Below, piece by piece: positions 22,095 through 33,622 of a stretch of 64,000 bases of DNA. The notes below the pieces were generated by a model. That model worked only from the letters and a program-made list of their open reading frames with translations, was not told the DNA's origin and made no database searches. This DNA is from Dryomyza anilis (taxonomy: Eukaryota > Arthropoda > Insecta > Diptera > Dryomyzidae). The stretch is from positions 64,577,867-64,641,866 of the forward strand of contig OX638133.1 in NCBI GenBank assembly GCA_951804985.1, read 5' to 3'. Each line of letters opens with the position of its first letter. The stretch's first letter is position 1. The position numbers and the translations under genes were made by a program.

Positions 22095-24640
22095 TCTTGA
22101 AAAAAAAAAACACCATTTGAACTGATTTTAAGGAATACAAGGGCGTTTCTCATTTCCGAATTCTTCTAACTAAATTCAAAATAAATTCGAAATCTTTAAA
22201 TCTATATAAAAAATTGTTGGTATCACTGTTAATAATAATCCAAATACATTCTGTATACTGTTTGAATTTTAATATAGTTTGACAAGAAAATTTTTCAATT
22301 TATATTAGTTTTCTGCTTAAGTTTCTGCTTTAGTTTTTAGTGGGGCCTCTATGATTGAAATAATATAACAAAATTTGTGAATATTCAAAGTACATAAGTA
22401 ATAAATTAAAAATATATTCGTACATATATACTGTCTAAAGATACTTCAATAACGTAACGATTCGCACTGTTCCAGAACAAATTATTGCCTTCGAGTAATA
22501 TAAGGCGATAGTGTTTTATATATCCATGTCGAAATATTCTTGAAACTCTTTAAACTTTGCTTTTGTAGTTTAATTTTATTTAATTGTAAATAATACAAAA
22601 AGTACACATAAATTAAATTACACAAATAATACACAAGGAGATCAAAAATGCACTGTTTTTGTGGAATTACACAAAAAGTGGCAACACTCAACTATTGTGA
22701 CAATTCAAATTTTTTAAAATAATTAATTTAATTTCAGCCGATTATGGTACACTCAAAATAAATAATAATTTTTGAAAAAATTACGAATTTTATTTGTGTG
22801 TGTTACGAAAGTATTCGTAGATTTTATCTACGGAAGTCATTCGTATATCGTACGAAAGATTGTTATTTTTTCGTATTTTATTGAATTTTGTTTGTACCGG
22901 AACGTTTTTACAATCCCGAAATTTCGGGATTTCAAAATAACAATGCCGGGATTAGTCCCGGGATTTCCATAAATTCAAGCAATATTTTTGAAAATATATA
23001 AAATACTGTCTTATATATGAAATTAATTGTACTAAGCTGAACACAGCTGTGTAAAAAAAGTTCTAACCCTTATTCGATCCTAGGGTGAAATTTTCTACTG
23101 TTTACTGGATCCGATCGAGTAGAACTTTTACCTTATGTTCCATTATTACGCTGCCCAACAATATATTAATTTTGATAAGTTTCAGTCATTGTTTGATACA
23201 TTTATGATACAATGTGGCTTAATTGGTTTTCGTTTTTGATTTGGCCATCTTTAATATTGCAACAATACCAACATATGCTTATACGCGACAAATCATTTCC
23301 AAAATTATTCAAAAAAATACCAAACGCGTCCAATTCTGATTATTAAATTTTTTAAATTTTAAATTAAACTTTTCAAAAATGTTAAACTTTTTTAAAATAA
23401 TTTAGAGTTTTTAATAATAAAAATTAATTGATGTTTCGAAAATATTGTTGATTAAATTCGCGATATTTTATTAAATTCACTTCTGTATTACGAAAAAAAA
23501 TCGTATTTTTTAATATCATGTTACTTGACTACTATTTCGTTTTTGTCGAAATAATATTTAATTTTTTTTTCGAAAAATAATTGTGGTTTTGTTTTTTCTA
23601 ATAATTTTTTTTTTCAACATATTTCAATATAATAATAATTCAATATATAATTCAATATATATTTCAATATAATATTTTTATGAAAACAAAATGTTTAAAC
23701 CATATTTTATATATTATTTATCGAACTTTAATGATTTTTACCACTAATTGTCAATATTTTAAATCAAAAATAACACTGCCCGACAAAATTAAAATTTTGG
23801 CGTGGTGCAGTAAAATTTGCAAATATTGGATTCATTTGAAGCACTGATTCCGAATATGACATCAGTTTTGTCAAATTGGCACTAGTTTTTGGGAGAGAGC
23901 CCATTTTTAAATTTTTCATTATTTTGGTCTTCTTTTATTTTTAAAATTCCAACAAATGAAAAGACTAAAATTATCTTCTCGACATTAGACGCAAAAAACC
24001 TTTCGCTATAATAAAAAAAAATCTTTATGGGTTAAAAAATTGTGAATTTTAAAAATGAAATAATAAAATAATGTTTTTTTTTTTTAAATGGGTTCTATCC
24101 CAAAAACTAGAGCCAATTTGACAAAACTAATGTCTGTAATTAAAAAGAAACTGTAAGACGAAACGAAGGTGCAGCACTTACGTTATGTGGTTTTTAATAA
24201 TGATGAATACAAAATTTACATTTAGTATATTTCATATTTAGAGAAGAAATGAAATACACAAATGAATTAAAAAAAAAATGACAAAAAGAATAATTTAAAA
24301 ATATGTTGTCTTAGTTTATTATTACTCATTGACACAGTAAATAAATGCTTTGATAGTTGATCTTATTTTCAAAAATAGCTGCATATTATAAATAGTTGAT
24401 ATGATTTTTCTGCATTATAAATGATTTGATGAGATAATTTAATTGTTCTAGTAAAACCACAAAATTGTATTCTGAGAAAAATTAAGGATATTGTTGGTTG
24501 CTTAACGTAAGTATGAGCTAATACAAATATTGTGTAATAAATTATGAAACTTAGATCTAAAATTAAAAATATATATATATAAATAAGTAACCTATTCAGT
24601 GGCAGACATCAAAGTAAATTAAAATCTTAGTAAGAAAGAA
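22095..24640. other. Intronic AT-rich sequence, no gene seen
   Basis: Nothing coding is visible. At 22,915-22,972 there is a short cluster of GGGATT/CCCGAAAT words (for example cgggattagtcccgggattt) that looks like the subterminal region of another DNA transposon, but no partner end was found. The rest is simple AT-rich sequence with T and A runs. Confidence 0.5.
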
Positions 24641-24645
24641 GGTCG

Positions 24646-24815
24646 ATAAATTAATCACTAGAGAACAACTCATAAATAACTTATGTCTGTAATATTTTAC
24701 AAGGTCCCAAAATTTATTTATCTTCTCACAAGGAAAAATAAATAAATTAATCACTAGAGAACAACTCATAAATAAGGTCCAAAAATTTATTTGTTATCTT
24801 CTCATTAGAAAAATT
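24646..24815. repeat. Local tandem duplication of about 75-95 bp
   Basis: The words aaattaatcactagagaac, aactcataaata and caaaatttattt followed by atcttctca occur twice in the same order, the second copy lacking about 20 bp. A simple slippage-type duplication. Confidence 0.65.
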
Positions 24816-25103
24816 TGTGTTTTCCCAAAAATCGCTTCACTGATTTGAGCGATCAAAAATCGCTTAATGCTAGCTCAAATAAGCTTGAACGATTAGCATT
24901 CCTATTGGTGACTGTAACAGTTATAGTTTTCAGAAATGTGCAATGACTACTGCTATACAACAGCATTCAATAGTCGCAGCCACAGCAGCTGCAACCACGG
25001 TTGCCACTCGGAATGAATTTTGCTTACCAGAATTACCCAAAAAAGTTACCAAAAAGTTATCAATATTTTTTATACCCTACACTAAGAGTAAAAGGGTATA
25101 TTC

Positions 25104-25740
25104 CAGGGGTTGGGAACGGAACGAACGAAAAGCAAAAGTTCCGAGCGCAAACGTTTCAATCGGAACTTTTGCTCAAAAGTTCCGGCTCAAAAGTTCCGCT
25201 CGGAACTTTTGCATACAAAAAACGTTTGAATCGTTCCGACAAAGAACGTTCCGATGAAGAACGATTGATTCGTTCCGTTTAAAAGTTCCAATGGGAATGG
25301 ATTCACATCTAGGTGCGTCATTGGAAGTTTTTCGGTTGAATCGCTTCCTGTGGGCCTAGATACGCATCTAGGTGCGTCATTGGAACTTTTTTTGGGTGAA
25401 TCACTTCCCGTGGGCCTAGATACGCAACCAGGTGCGTCATTGGAAGTTTTTCGGGTGAATCGCTTCCTGCGGGCCTACATACGCAACCAGGTGCATCATT
25501 GGAAGTTTTTCGGGTGAATCGCTTCCTTCGGGCCTGGATACGCATCCAGGTGAGTCTTTGGAACTTTTTTAGGTGAATCGTGAATCTAGGCCCATAGGAA
25601 GAGATAAACCCAAAAAAGTTCATATGACGCACTTGGATGCGTATCTAGGCCCGCAGGAAGCGATTCACCCGAAAAACTTCCAATGACGCACCTGGTTGCG
25701 TATCTAGGCCCACGGGAAGCGATTCACCCAATAAAAAATT
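25104..25740. mobile_element. Insertion with hAT-like left end and GGAAC/GTTCC motifs
   Basis: Begins CAGGGGTTGGGAACGGAACG, a typical hAT-type terminus. The next 190 bp (25,120-25,300) hold many GTTCC/GGAAC words in both orientations. The matching right end was not found. The right part is the palindromic 59-bp minisatellite. Confidence 0.5.
25304..25735. repeat. Palindromic minisatellite, 59-60 bp monomer
   Basis: Five forward monomers at a 59-60 bp spacing (aggtg at 25,311, 25,370, 25,430, 25,489 and 25,548) are followed directly by about two and a half monomers in the opposite orientation (25,579-25,735). Each monomer includes tggaagtttttcgggtgaat and gcttcctgcgggcctagat. The core CCTAGATACGCATCTAGG is itself an interrupted palindrome. 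The 104-codon frame across it is translation of the repeat. Confidence 0.85.
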
Positions 25741-26174
25741 GGGCAGATCGGTCCATTGTGACCTGTGACTGACCATTTATATTCAAGTACCTCATATTAA
25801 ATTTACATCTACAGATCAATTTTACTGTATACGTGCTTAGATAAACTTTTTTGGTCAAATATATATTGAAGTCATGCTTAAATACACGAAAATAATGTTT
25901 TCCACCGATACGACTTGTGGTTCCCAAAAAAAATATCGAAATTCGGTGCACCTATCCATTTGTAAATATAGGTATCAAATGAATGGAAATTCTTCAGCGA
26001 TTGAAATTTTGTAATTATTTTCAGAATTCGTATACCCTGGTGACCAATATACCACTTTGAATGTTAACCACACATATGTGTAGGGTATTTATAGTCGGCT
26101 TAGACCGATAATTCTAACTATCATAATAACATCAAATTTAAAATTTCCCATGTAATCTAACCTTCCCAACTGGT

Positions 26175-27075
26175 TTTTTTATTGAAATATATTTTTTTAT
26201 TGAATAAATATAAATTGACGCCTCTGTCTTCTAACCAAGAAATTTCCTTCCTTCCGAAACTTTCTGGCTTGCTTTGCTTTTTTCCTTTCATAACTGTATA
26301 TAAATATCATGTATCTGTAATTTTGCTTGACATATGTTCGACTTCTGTGAGTCTTGGATTTTTTAAATTACAAATTAAATACAAAATGTATTAATGATAC
26401 AATTTGCTCAAAAGGATGTAACCCTCCAAACTGCTCTGAGCTATGTCCACATTTAATATCAATTCCTTGAAAAATATTGAAATTTTGTAAAACTGAAATA
26501 AAATAAGAGCTAGTTGGATTAGCGTTATCAAAAAAGTTAGAAAAGAGTCCAACGGCTAATGGTGGACTGGAAGACTAAAATATAGAAATTCGTCCTATCT
26601 CATCTAGAAATTTGAACCTTTAACTATTTTAAAAAACATGAAAATATAATGGTTTCAAATTGTTTTCGAAAAAAATACTTTTTATGTTGGAGAGAACAAA
26701 TACACTGTAATCGCATGAGAGATTTCACTATAATACTGTAGACTGCCATTGCAAAATACAGTAAATACTGTAAAATGCAGTAGTGCACATGAAATACATT
26801 TGTGCTGATGTCCAATATTAAACATTAATTAACGTGGGCTTCGAAATAAAAAAAAACTTTTTACAGAAAAAATATTAGTTTATTTGCAACAGCGACTTAA
26901 AAAGATTAATAAACCCCGTTCTACTCCACATTTTTTGCTTGACTATTCACATAAAAAGATGGTTATAATATGAGATGTACACAGTGTAATTTATAAAAAC
27001 TATTTTATTGTAATTTCAAACTATTTAATTAAATAATTCATTATTTTATAATTACTATTTTATTTTTCATTTCAG
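26175..27075. other. Intronic AT-rich sequence up to the ken acceptor
   Basis: No gene or transposon end is seen. A small cluster of tactgta/tacagta words lies at 26,735-26,785. The last 60 bp is T-rich and leads into the ken splice acceptor. Confidence 0.5.
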
Positions 27076-28534
27076 AATGCTATTAGAGGATACACAACTT
27101 TATGATTGTACTACTACTGTTTATTTTCCAGATATTAATGCAACATACTTTAGTTCTCTGTTGGATTTCTTATATTCCGGACAAACATGCATTACATCAA
27201 GTGATGTTAATTATTTACATGATTTGCTTCTTCTTCTTCAAATAAAATCCGAAAGTTTGAAAACCTTTGATGGGAATAACTGCAAACCAACTGCACACTC
27301 GTGTGATGTTATTTTATCATGTGAGACCAATTTAAAAAGTATTAGTGACTTAATAAAAAACGAAACGGAAGCAAATAAGCAAATATCTATAAAGATTGAT
27401 AAATCCGTAAACAAGTTATACGAGAACAGCGCAAAAAGTGAAAGTAATATTGAATTACTAGAAACTAAGTTGCCGAATGACTGCATAAGTTTAGATAACT
27501 ATTCGAAAAGCTATAACATTGAAAAGAACAGTATGTACGATCAGAATTATGAATGTGAATTCAAAGGGAAACACATTAAAACAATAAGAAGGTTATCTTC
27601 AAATCCTGTAAACCTTTCATTGGCAACAAAAAAAACAGAAGAAATACAGCGTTCTTGCAATACGAACATAAACGAGAATATATTTTCACATACATATGAC
27701 ACTTTAGAAAGCATAAAAAAACGCAAAGACTTATTGTTTGAATCTGAAGGCGAATTCTCAAACCAAATACAAGCACAACAACTGTTTACTAATTCTCCGG
27801 AAAATTATGTTGTAACTCCACATCGAAAACGCCGACCAGGATTTCACAGTTTAACAACGACGCATCAGTCATTTCTTACATGTCATAATAAAGAAGACGA
27901 GGATAAATCAGAAAAATTGTCTTCTATATCAACTCGATCAGCAGAGATAAACACCACATTGCCAATAGCAAAAGAACTTGCTATTTTTGCACAAAATCAA
28001 CATTCTAATAACAGTGTCTTAAAATCTGGATGTGAAAACGGTTTACAAATAACTACACAGCTAGTACATCAATGGCAAGCAAATCGAAATTCATCATATG
28101 AAAGTGGAGTTAACTTACCGTTATTATCAGTAAATTTAGATTGTGGAAATAACAATAATCCAGGAAATAGTTGCAACAGTCCAACAAATGGGAACAAATG
28201 TATGAGCAACAATTCTTTACGAGAGTATCGATGTCAATATTGTGGAAAGCAGTTTGGTATGTCATGGAATCTAAAAACTCATCTTCGAGTACATACTGGA
28301 GAAAAGCCTTTTGCTTGTCGCCTATGTGTTGCAATGTTTAAACAAAAAGCACATCTTCTCAAGCATTTATGTTCTGTGCACCGTAATGTTATAGCTACTA
28401 AATCTGGACAAAATTCCGCATGGAAATATAGCTGTTGCTTTTGCTCAATGCATTTTGAATCAGTGCAAGAACTTATTCGTCATTTATCAGGACATCATAA
28501 CAATTTGCTGTTAACGAAAAACTTGCGGGACTAG
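27076..28534 (+). CDS. ken: ken, coding exon 2 (rest of BTB, three C2H2 zinc fingers, stop)
   Basis: The exon follows the acceptor tttcag (ends 27,075) and continues the BTB domain in frame (residues 54 to about 115, including [22 protein letters not shown]). A long polar, low-complexity middle follows, holding two conserved islands: NPVNLSL, which resembles a PxDLS-type CtBP-binding motif, and [18 protein letters not shown]. Three C2H2 fingers lie near the end at residues about 438-460 ([10 protein letters not shown]...HLRVH), 466-489 (FACRLC...HLCSVH) and 505-528 (YSCCFC...HLSGHH). TGEKP links the first two. The protein ends [12 protein letters not shown]. Total length is 539 residues, shorter than the roughly 600 of Drosophila Ken, the loss being in the linker. 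The frame is fully intact, so the gene is probably functional despite its repeat-filled intron. Identity is from remembered protein similarity, but the match is extensive. Confidence 0.97.
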
Positions 28535-28572
28535 AAAATATTATATTAGATTTAATTGTTAAAATAATATGT

Positions 28573-28578
28573 AATAAA
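28573..28578 (+). promoter_or_regulatory. ken: Candidate ken polyadenylation signal AATAAA
   Basis: A canonical AATAAA lies 39 bp after the ken stop codon. That would give a very short 3' UTR. In sequence this AT-rich the hexamer is common, so a longer 3' UTR cannot be excluded. Confidence 0.4.
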
Positions 28579-28986
28579 ACAAAGTTACCTGATTAAAAAT
28601 TCTTAAATTTTCACTTTTTTAATTTTTAAAATGAATACCACTGGTATCCAAATAGGGCAGACTTATAGACGGTATGTCTAAATCAGCGAAGGGTATTTGC
28701 ATGCACGCGTGCATTTGAGCTTTTATGTTTTGTATACGTATATATAGCTTTCACAACAAAAGCACGTCAGTCTCTGTTGAGCTGTCATGCGAGTAACACC
28801 GTGCATCGCTGCTCTATATAAATTTAGCTACATCGCTATACTATAAAAATTTATTTTGTCTATATTTTGATTCATGTTACTAAAATGTTTTTAATTGAGT
28901 GGGAATACAAATATTTATTTACTAAGATTTTTTAAGCAGAATGCATAATATGTGGGCGCCCGGCAGCTTTTTGTATAAAATTTTAT
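28579..28986. other. Sequence downstream of ken, nothing recognised
   Basis: About 400 bp between the ken stop region and the hAT-like element. It may contain more of the ken 3' UTR. The words gcatgcacgcgtgcatt near 28,700 form an imperfect palindrome. Confidence 0.45.
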
Positions 28987-29240
28987 GTTGGAAGCAGGAC
29001 TAGGAACCGAAATTCTATTCTCTGCGGTTCCAGTTCCGGTTCTATAGAAAATAAAACAAATGGATCCGGTTTCGGTTCTTAAATTTTTTTTATTTCGGTT
29101 TCAGTTCCGGTTCCGGTTCTATAAAAAATAAAATAACGATTACAGTTCCACAAACAAGCCAAAAAAACGCAATAAAAATATAAATATTTTTTTATTTTTA
29201 CGTAAAAACATAATGAAATTTATATACATATATATCTATA

Positions 29241-30074
29241 CACTAAGAAAACAAGATGTTTATGAAAGTCTTGCTGCAACTATCTGTTTAAATGTACGCC
29301 TTATAGCAAATATTCAAACATCGCATGAGTTTCAATAAAGTTGCAGCAAAACTATTAATATTTTTTAATTATGACGTATATGCAGATAGTCACGAGATAT
29401 TTGCCACAACAGAAATGAAAATTGAGATATTTACAGTTTACTGATAGCAAACATCCTGAGTTCTTGGACATTTGCAGCAAAACTTTTGAGGTATTTTGAC
29501 ATTTGACTACTAGAAAAAGTAAAATGGCTTACTTTTTCTTTATGCTCGATTTATCCACAATAATTAAGTAAATCCAATGGTGCAAAAAAGTGTCAACTCA
29601 AATATTACATTTTAATAGTAAAAGTGAAAATAAAATTTCCTGAGACTGAAATTATCAACAAGTGATGGAAAATTATTTATTTTCAGAGTTTATTTAGATG
29701 ACAGCATCGCCGGACGGACTTGGTTCTTCCGCGAAGAGGTCTCAAGTCGTTGTACAATTTTACCTTCAAAGGATTTATAAAGATGATGGCGATTTTAATT
29801 ATAGAATAAATAAAAATACATTTGATTAATTTCATTTTTATCCAATAAAAAACATACCTTTTCCAAATATTCCTCAACTATCTTAATATTTGTAAGATGT
29901 TTATTTGATGGTTGTTATAAATAATCGAAAATTTGAAAGATGGTTGCCAGTAATATTTATCGTATTTGTCAGATGTTTGAGAGATGGTTGTCTCAAAGAC
30001 GATCTAAATAATTTGTAAATATCTTGATATTTAGGGCTGTGATATTTCTGGTAATCATCTTTGTTTTCTTAGTG
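29241..30074. mobile_element. 834-bp MITE nested in the hAT-like element
   Basis: The ends are CACTAAGAAAACAAGATG and, read inward from the right, CACTAAGAAAACAAAGATG, identical apart from one inserted A. TA precedes the left end and TG follows the right, compatible with a mutated mariner-type TA duplication. The internal sequence repeats variants of agatgtttga and gatggttg near the right end. Confidence 0.68.
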
Positions 30075-30679
30075 TGTATATAAAAATTAATTGCCATGCA
30101 TTGGTCTCGCAAAAACATGAGAACGGATCAACTGATTTGGATAATTATTTTTTATTTTATTTGTCTCAATACTGGGAATTCGGAAAACTCCCGTGGAACA
30201 TCTGAAAAATCTAAATTTGTGTTTTGTATGAGAATGCATTCAGTGCACCACCCATGGGAATTGTATTTTAATAATGATGATTCGTTTATATAGCCACTAC
30301 GAATAGATTGGAAAAAAGGGAGTCGCACGTCCCATCCAACATAACATTTTTAAATGCTATTTATCCTGACCTCCTAAGAGGGGATTTTAATAATGTGATG
30401 CGATACGTTTTTCCCTTGAGACGTTTTCACATGTCGAAGATGTAAGTAAGGGCATTTTAGTTTGTTGCATTACAAACTATCTGCTAACTGCATATTTCTG
30501 CAAAAGTTGTTATATTCCAAAACTCCATTATATTTTTCTGATAAGCTACGTCTTTGCGTTTCAAATAGATGCCTCAATTTTATTTTGCAAAAAATTAAAC
30601 TATCTACAATTCGCAATTCGACTCTGGAATTCATTATCACTTAATATTTAAAATATAAACAGAACATGTAGATTTAGGT

Positions 30680-31460
30680 ATTACCCAAGTTACTCAGGTC
30701 TGTGCCAACGCTGTTATCAAAGCTCGTTCCAAGACTGTGTCAAGACTGGAATGATAACTATGTTACAAGCCTGTATCGCAGGCTTGTATCCAGGCTATTT
30801 GACAAATTTTGTGCCAGACTTTATTCTGAGTCTTGTGCCAACACTGTGTTTAGGCCTGTGCCAAGACTGTGTCAAGGCTGGAATGATAACTATGTTACAA
30901 CACTATTATTCAGGATTTTACCAAAGCCTGTGTCCCAGGCATGTACCAAAGCTTGTGCCTCAATCTTGAAACAGGACCTATGCCCCAGACCTGCGACAAT
31001 CCTTGTGATACGCCTGAGATTCAGGCTATTGGACATAATTTGTCATGGGCATTGCATTCATTATCCATGTCATTATACTTGAGAGTTGAGTCTGTAGATA
31101 AATAAATATGTAAGAGGTTAACAACCAATTTAACAGTAATGCTTAAGTTAATTTACAGACTTATTGTTCAGACAACTTCAAAGAATATATTTTTTTACGT
31201 TTAAAAAATAGTCATCAGATAAGTGTTCTTTAACACGAAAACAGCACAAAAATTTCAGCATAGTAAACTTGTGTCTAATCTAAACTAACGAGGCTTGTTT
31301 GAAATATGGGAATGACAAATGTGCCAGGCTTGTGTCTAGCTTGATATATCAAGGCTTGTGTGGAGTCTGTGACTAACGATTACGCTAGCCTTGTGTCTGG
31401 CCCGATATACCAAGCCTTGGTAGTCAAGCTTGTAACAGGCCTGGCTCTTTTGTTGCAGCC
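30680..31460. repeat. Degenerate CAGGCTTGTG/CCAAGACTGTG repeat block
   Basis: Words such as ccaagactgtgtcaagactg, aggcttgtg, caggcctgtgcc and caggcttgtgtctagc recur many times at irregular 20-40 bp spacing. Two dense blocks (30,690-31,030 and 31,300-31,460) are separated by AT-rich sequence. The GC content is clearly above the surroundings. The open frames here are a by-product of the repeats. Confidence 0.65.
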
Positions 31461-32639
31461 TGGAAATTCCTACCTAGGATGATAAGGGCTAAATAAACTA
31501 ACTAATAAACTAAGCATATGTATATGCATTATATGAGAATTGACCATTTATAAAGTCGCATGGTTTCATAATCGTATTTAAGTTTCCTGGCGGGGACACG
31601 ATCTTAAATGTAAATACCGTCAACATTAAAAAATAATATACATCTTTTGAGAAATAAGTGAATGAAATATTTGTCAAAAATACAAAACATATTTTGTATG
31701 ACAATCAATATGTATAAAGAAAATTTGCAAACTCAACATTTTGAAAATGCCATTGTATACATGTGTAACTTAATTAATATTTGATTTTGTTTCCAAATTC
31801 ATTGTCCAAATTTATTTAATTATTATTTTTTTTTGATATATTAATTTCTGATCTAATTAATTTAGTGATGGTTCCAGTTCCGGTTCCGGTTCCGATTCTT
31901 GTTTTCTGTTCCAGTTCCGGTTTCATCAAAAATTTTAAAAAATGTTCCAGTTCCGGTTATATAAAAATTAAACGGTTCCGGTCCGATTCCAGTTCCGGTT
32001 CCACCCGAGCCCTGGTTGGAAGGCATTATATATAATGCACTTCATTTAGAACCACAATTCATTCACAACAAAAAAGTTCTGACATAAACAATAACCAGAA
32101 AGCTTTTACATGAGCTTTCAACCAAAATTGTTTTTAGTGTAGAGCAGCTATTCAAAAGCAGAAACACTCAGGCATTTTGTGATAGTGTGCAGTTGCACTT
32201 CGCTGGTGTAAATTCATCAGATTACAGAAATTAGCGGATATACACTGAGGAAAATATGAATAAAATTAAATGAAAATAAATTAAAGGAATAAATACTAGG
32301 CCGGGTCGAAAAAAAAATGTTGGAAAGTCCGCCCATAAAAAGCTTACCTCGTAGAAGTGTTAGAAATATTTTTTTTATTTAATTGATGTCCGATCATCAA
32401 GTTTTATATACCTTTGAAAATGTCTCGGCGGTGAATATATTTGTTCTTTATGTTTAATTGACCTCCGATGTCAACTTAAATATGTGATGTTAGTTTTTTC
32501 AGAATTCTACCCCCTAAATGCATTGTATTTTTATTATATAATTAAAGTTCTCGAAAAAATATAAAACTTTAGCGTTGAAAGTATTTAGTTTGCTTTGTAA
32601 ACGAAAAAGTTACAGTTAACTCGTTTTTATCGAAAAATA

Positions 32640-32809
<170 letters not shown>

Positions 32810-33341
32810 AAAGTTCACCCCTAAAATAAAAGCTTGCATTGAGATATGGTAAAAACAAAAAAAATATTTTTTTTTTAGCCCGCCAAAAATCGTTTTTTCG
32901 TCATAGCTTTTTTTTTATTTGATGTACGATCATCAAGTTTAATATATCGTTGGAAAGGTCTCGGCGGTTTAATTGTTTAATTGACCTCCGAGGTCAACTT
33001 CAATATGTGATGTTAGTTTTTCTGATTTGTACCCCCCTAAATGCAATTTTTGTTGTCATATTATTAATGGTCTCGAAAAATTATAATTTATTGTTGAAAG
33101 TGTTTAAATTGCTTCATAAACAAATAAGTTACAAATATAGTGTTTAAGTGAAAACGATTTTGAGGGTTTTTAGTGGATTAAAAAAAAAATTTTTTTTTGG
33201 TTTCGACTTTTTCTCGATGTAAACTTTAAGTTTGGGACAGAACTCCACATAAAAATAAAATTTTATATATTATTTTTCAATAACGTCTTTATTTAAAAAC
33301 GAGTTTTTTGCAACTTTTTTGATTATAAAGCAAACTAAATA

Positions 33342-33622
33342 ATAATAAATAATAATAGTTCGGCGCTACAGACCTTCGGCCGAGCTCTCACCATTTTGAG
33401 CTGTGCGTTTGTACTCAAAGTGGTGGGACCTACAGTTTATTGCCGAAATCGAACTGCGGGTGAGAGCTTTTCATAGGCAATGGTTTTATTCTCGTAGGTT
33501 TGCCATTTACTGACGAGAGGTAGCGAGGTATAGAAAAATGTTTCTATGAAAAGATGTTGTTAGCCCCAGTCCAGGCTTGAACCGCAGACCAACGCACTAA
33601 CCACTGAGCTACCGCGGCTCAC
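33342..33622 (-). mobile_element. tRNA-derived SINE, full-length copy with target duplication
   Basis: On the minus strand it begins gagccgcggtagctcagtgg, has the pol III A box TAGCTCAGTGG and the B box GGTTCAAGCC (33,583-33,574). It continues with a roughly 210-bp body and ends in an (ATT)n/(TAA)n tail. The 9-bp repeat aactaaata flanks it (33,333-33,341 and 33,623-33,631). The uninterrupted version of the insertion site is preserved in the related module at about 32,580-32,600 (tatttagtttgc on the plus strand), confirming the insertion. The tRNA-like 5' part is the promoter; mobilisation would need a LINE reverse transcriptase in trans. Confidence 0.88.

Larger units (their letters stand above)
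25071..26174 (+). repeat. Hairpin-ended dispersed repeat, split by an insertion
   Basis: The first 33 bp (tataccctacactaagagta through gggtatatt) are at 25,071-25,103. The family sequence resumes near 25,741 (cagatcggtccattgtgacc) and runs to its usual far end (gatct to taaccttcccaactggtt) at 26,174. The intervening 0.64 kb is an insertion with a palindromic minisatellite, and about 220 bp of the family sequence is missing around it. Confidence 0.75.
11279..27075 (+). other. ken: ken intron splitting the BTB domain (15.8 kb)
   Basis: Bounded by gtatt at 11,279 and ttcag ending at 27,075, phase 2. It contains, in order, the antisense Ty3/gypsy element (11,460-18,809), a short TIR element (19,607-20,541), a jockey-like fragment (20,590-21,560), a SINE (21,953-22,090) and a split hairpin-ended repeat with a palindromic minisatellite (25,071-26,174). 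More than two thirds of what can be identified in the intron is mobile DNA. Confidence 0.9.
28995..32014. mobile_element. 3.0-kb hAT-like non-autonomous transposon
   Basis: The perfect 8-bp duplication gttggaag stands at 28,987-28,994 and 32,015-32,022. The ends are CAGGACTAGGAACCG on the left and, read inward, CAGGGCTCGGGTGGAACCGG on the right. The left end has lost about 5 bp relative to the right. Both subterminal regions (29,020-29,160 and 31,865-32,000) are packed with GGTTCC/TTCCGG words. CAGGG ends and an 8-bp duplication are the hAT signature. No transposase ORF. It contains a nested MITE at 29,241-30,074 and a degenerate repeat block at 30,680-31,460. Confidence 0.85.

Noticed and set aside
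25318..25632. 104-codon minus-strand frame with an internal peptide repeat
   Set aside because: The peptide repeat simply follows the 59-60 bp minisatellite, and the frame does not extend beyond it.
30702..31082. 126-codon plus-strand frame with repeated CLGLCQD-like pieces
   Set aside because: It is generated by the CAGGCTTGTG repeat block; the overlapping frame on the same strand is open too.
33574..33622. tRNA gene on the minus strand
   Set aside because: A and B boxes are present but the sequence runs into a SINE body and tail, has a target duplication, and is copied elsewhere without a proper tRNA fold.
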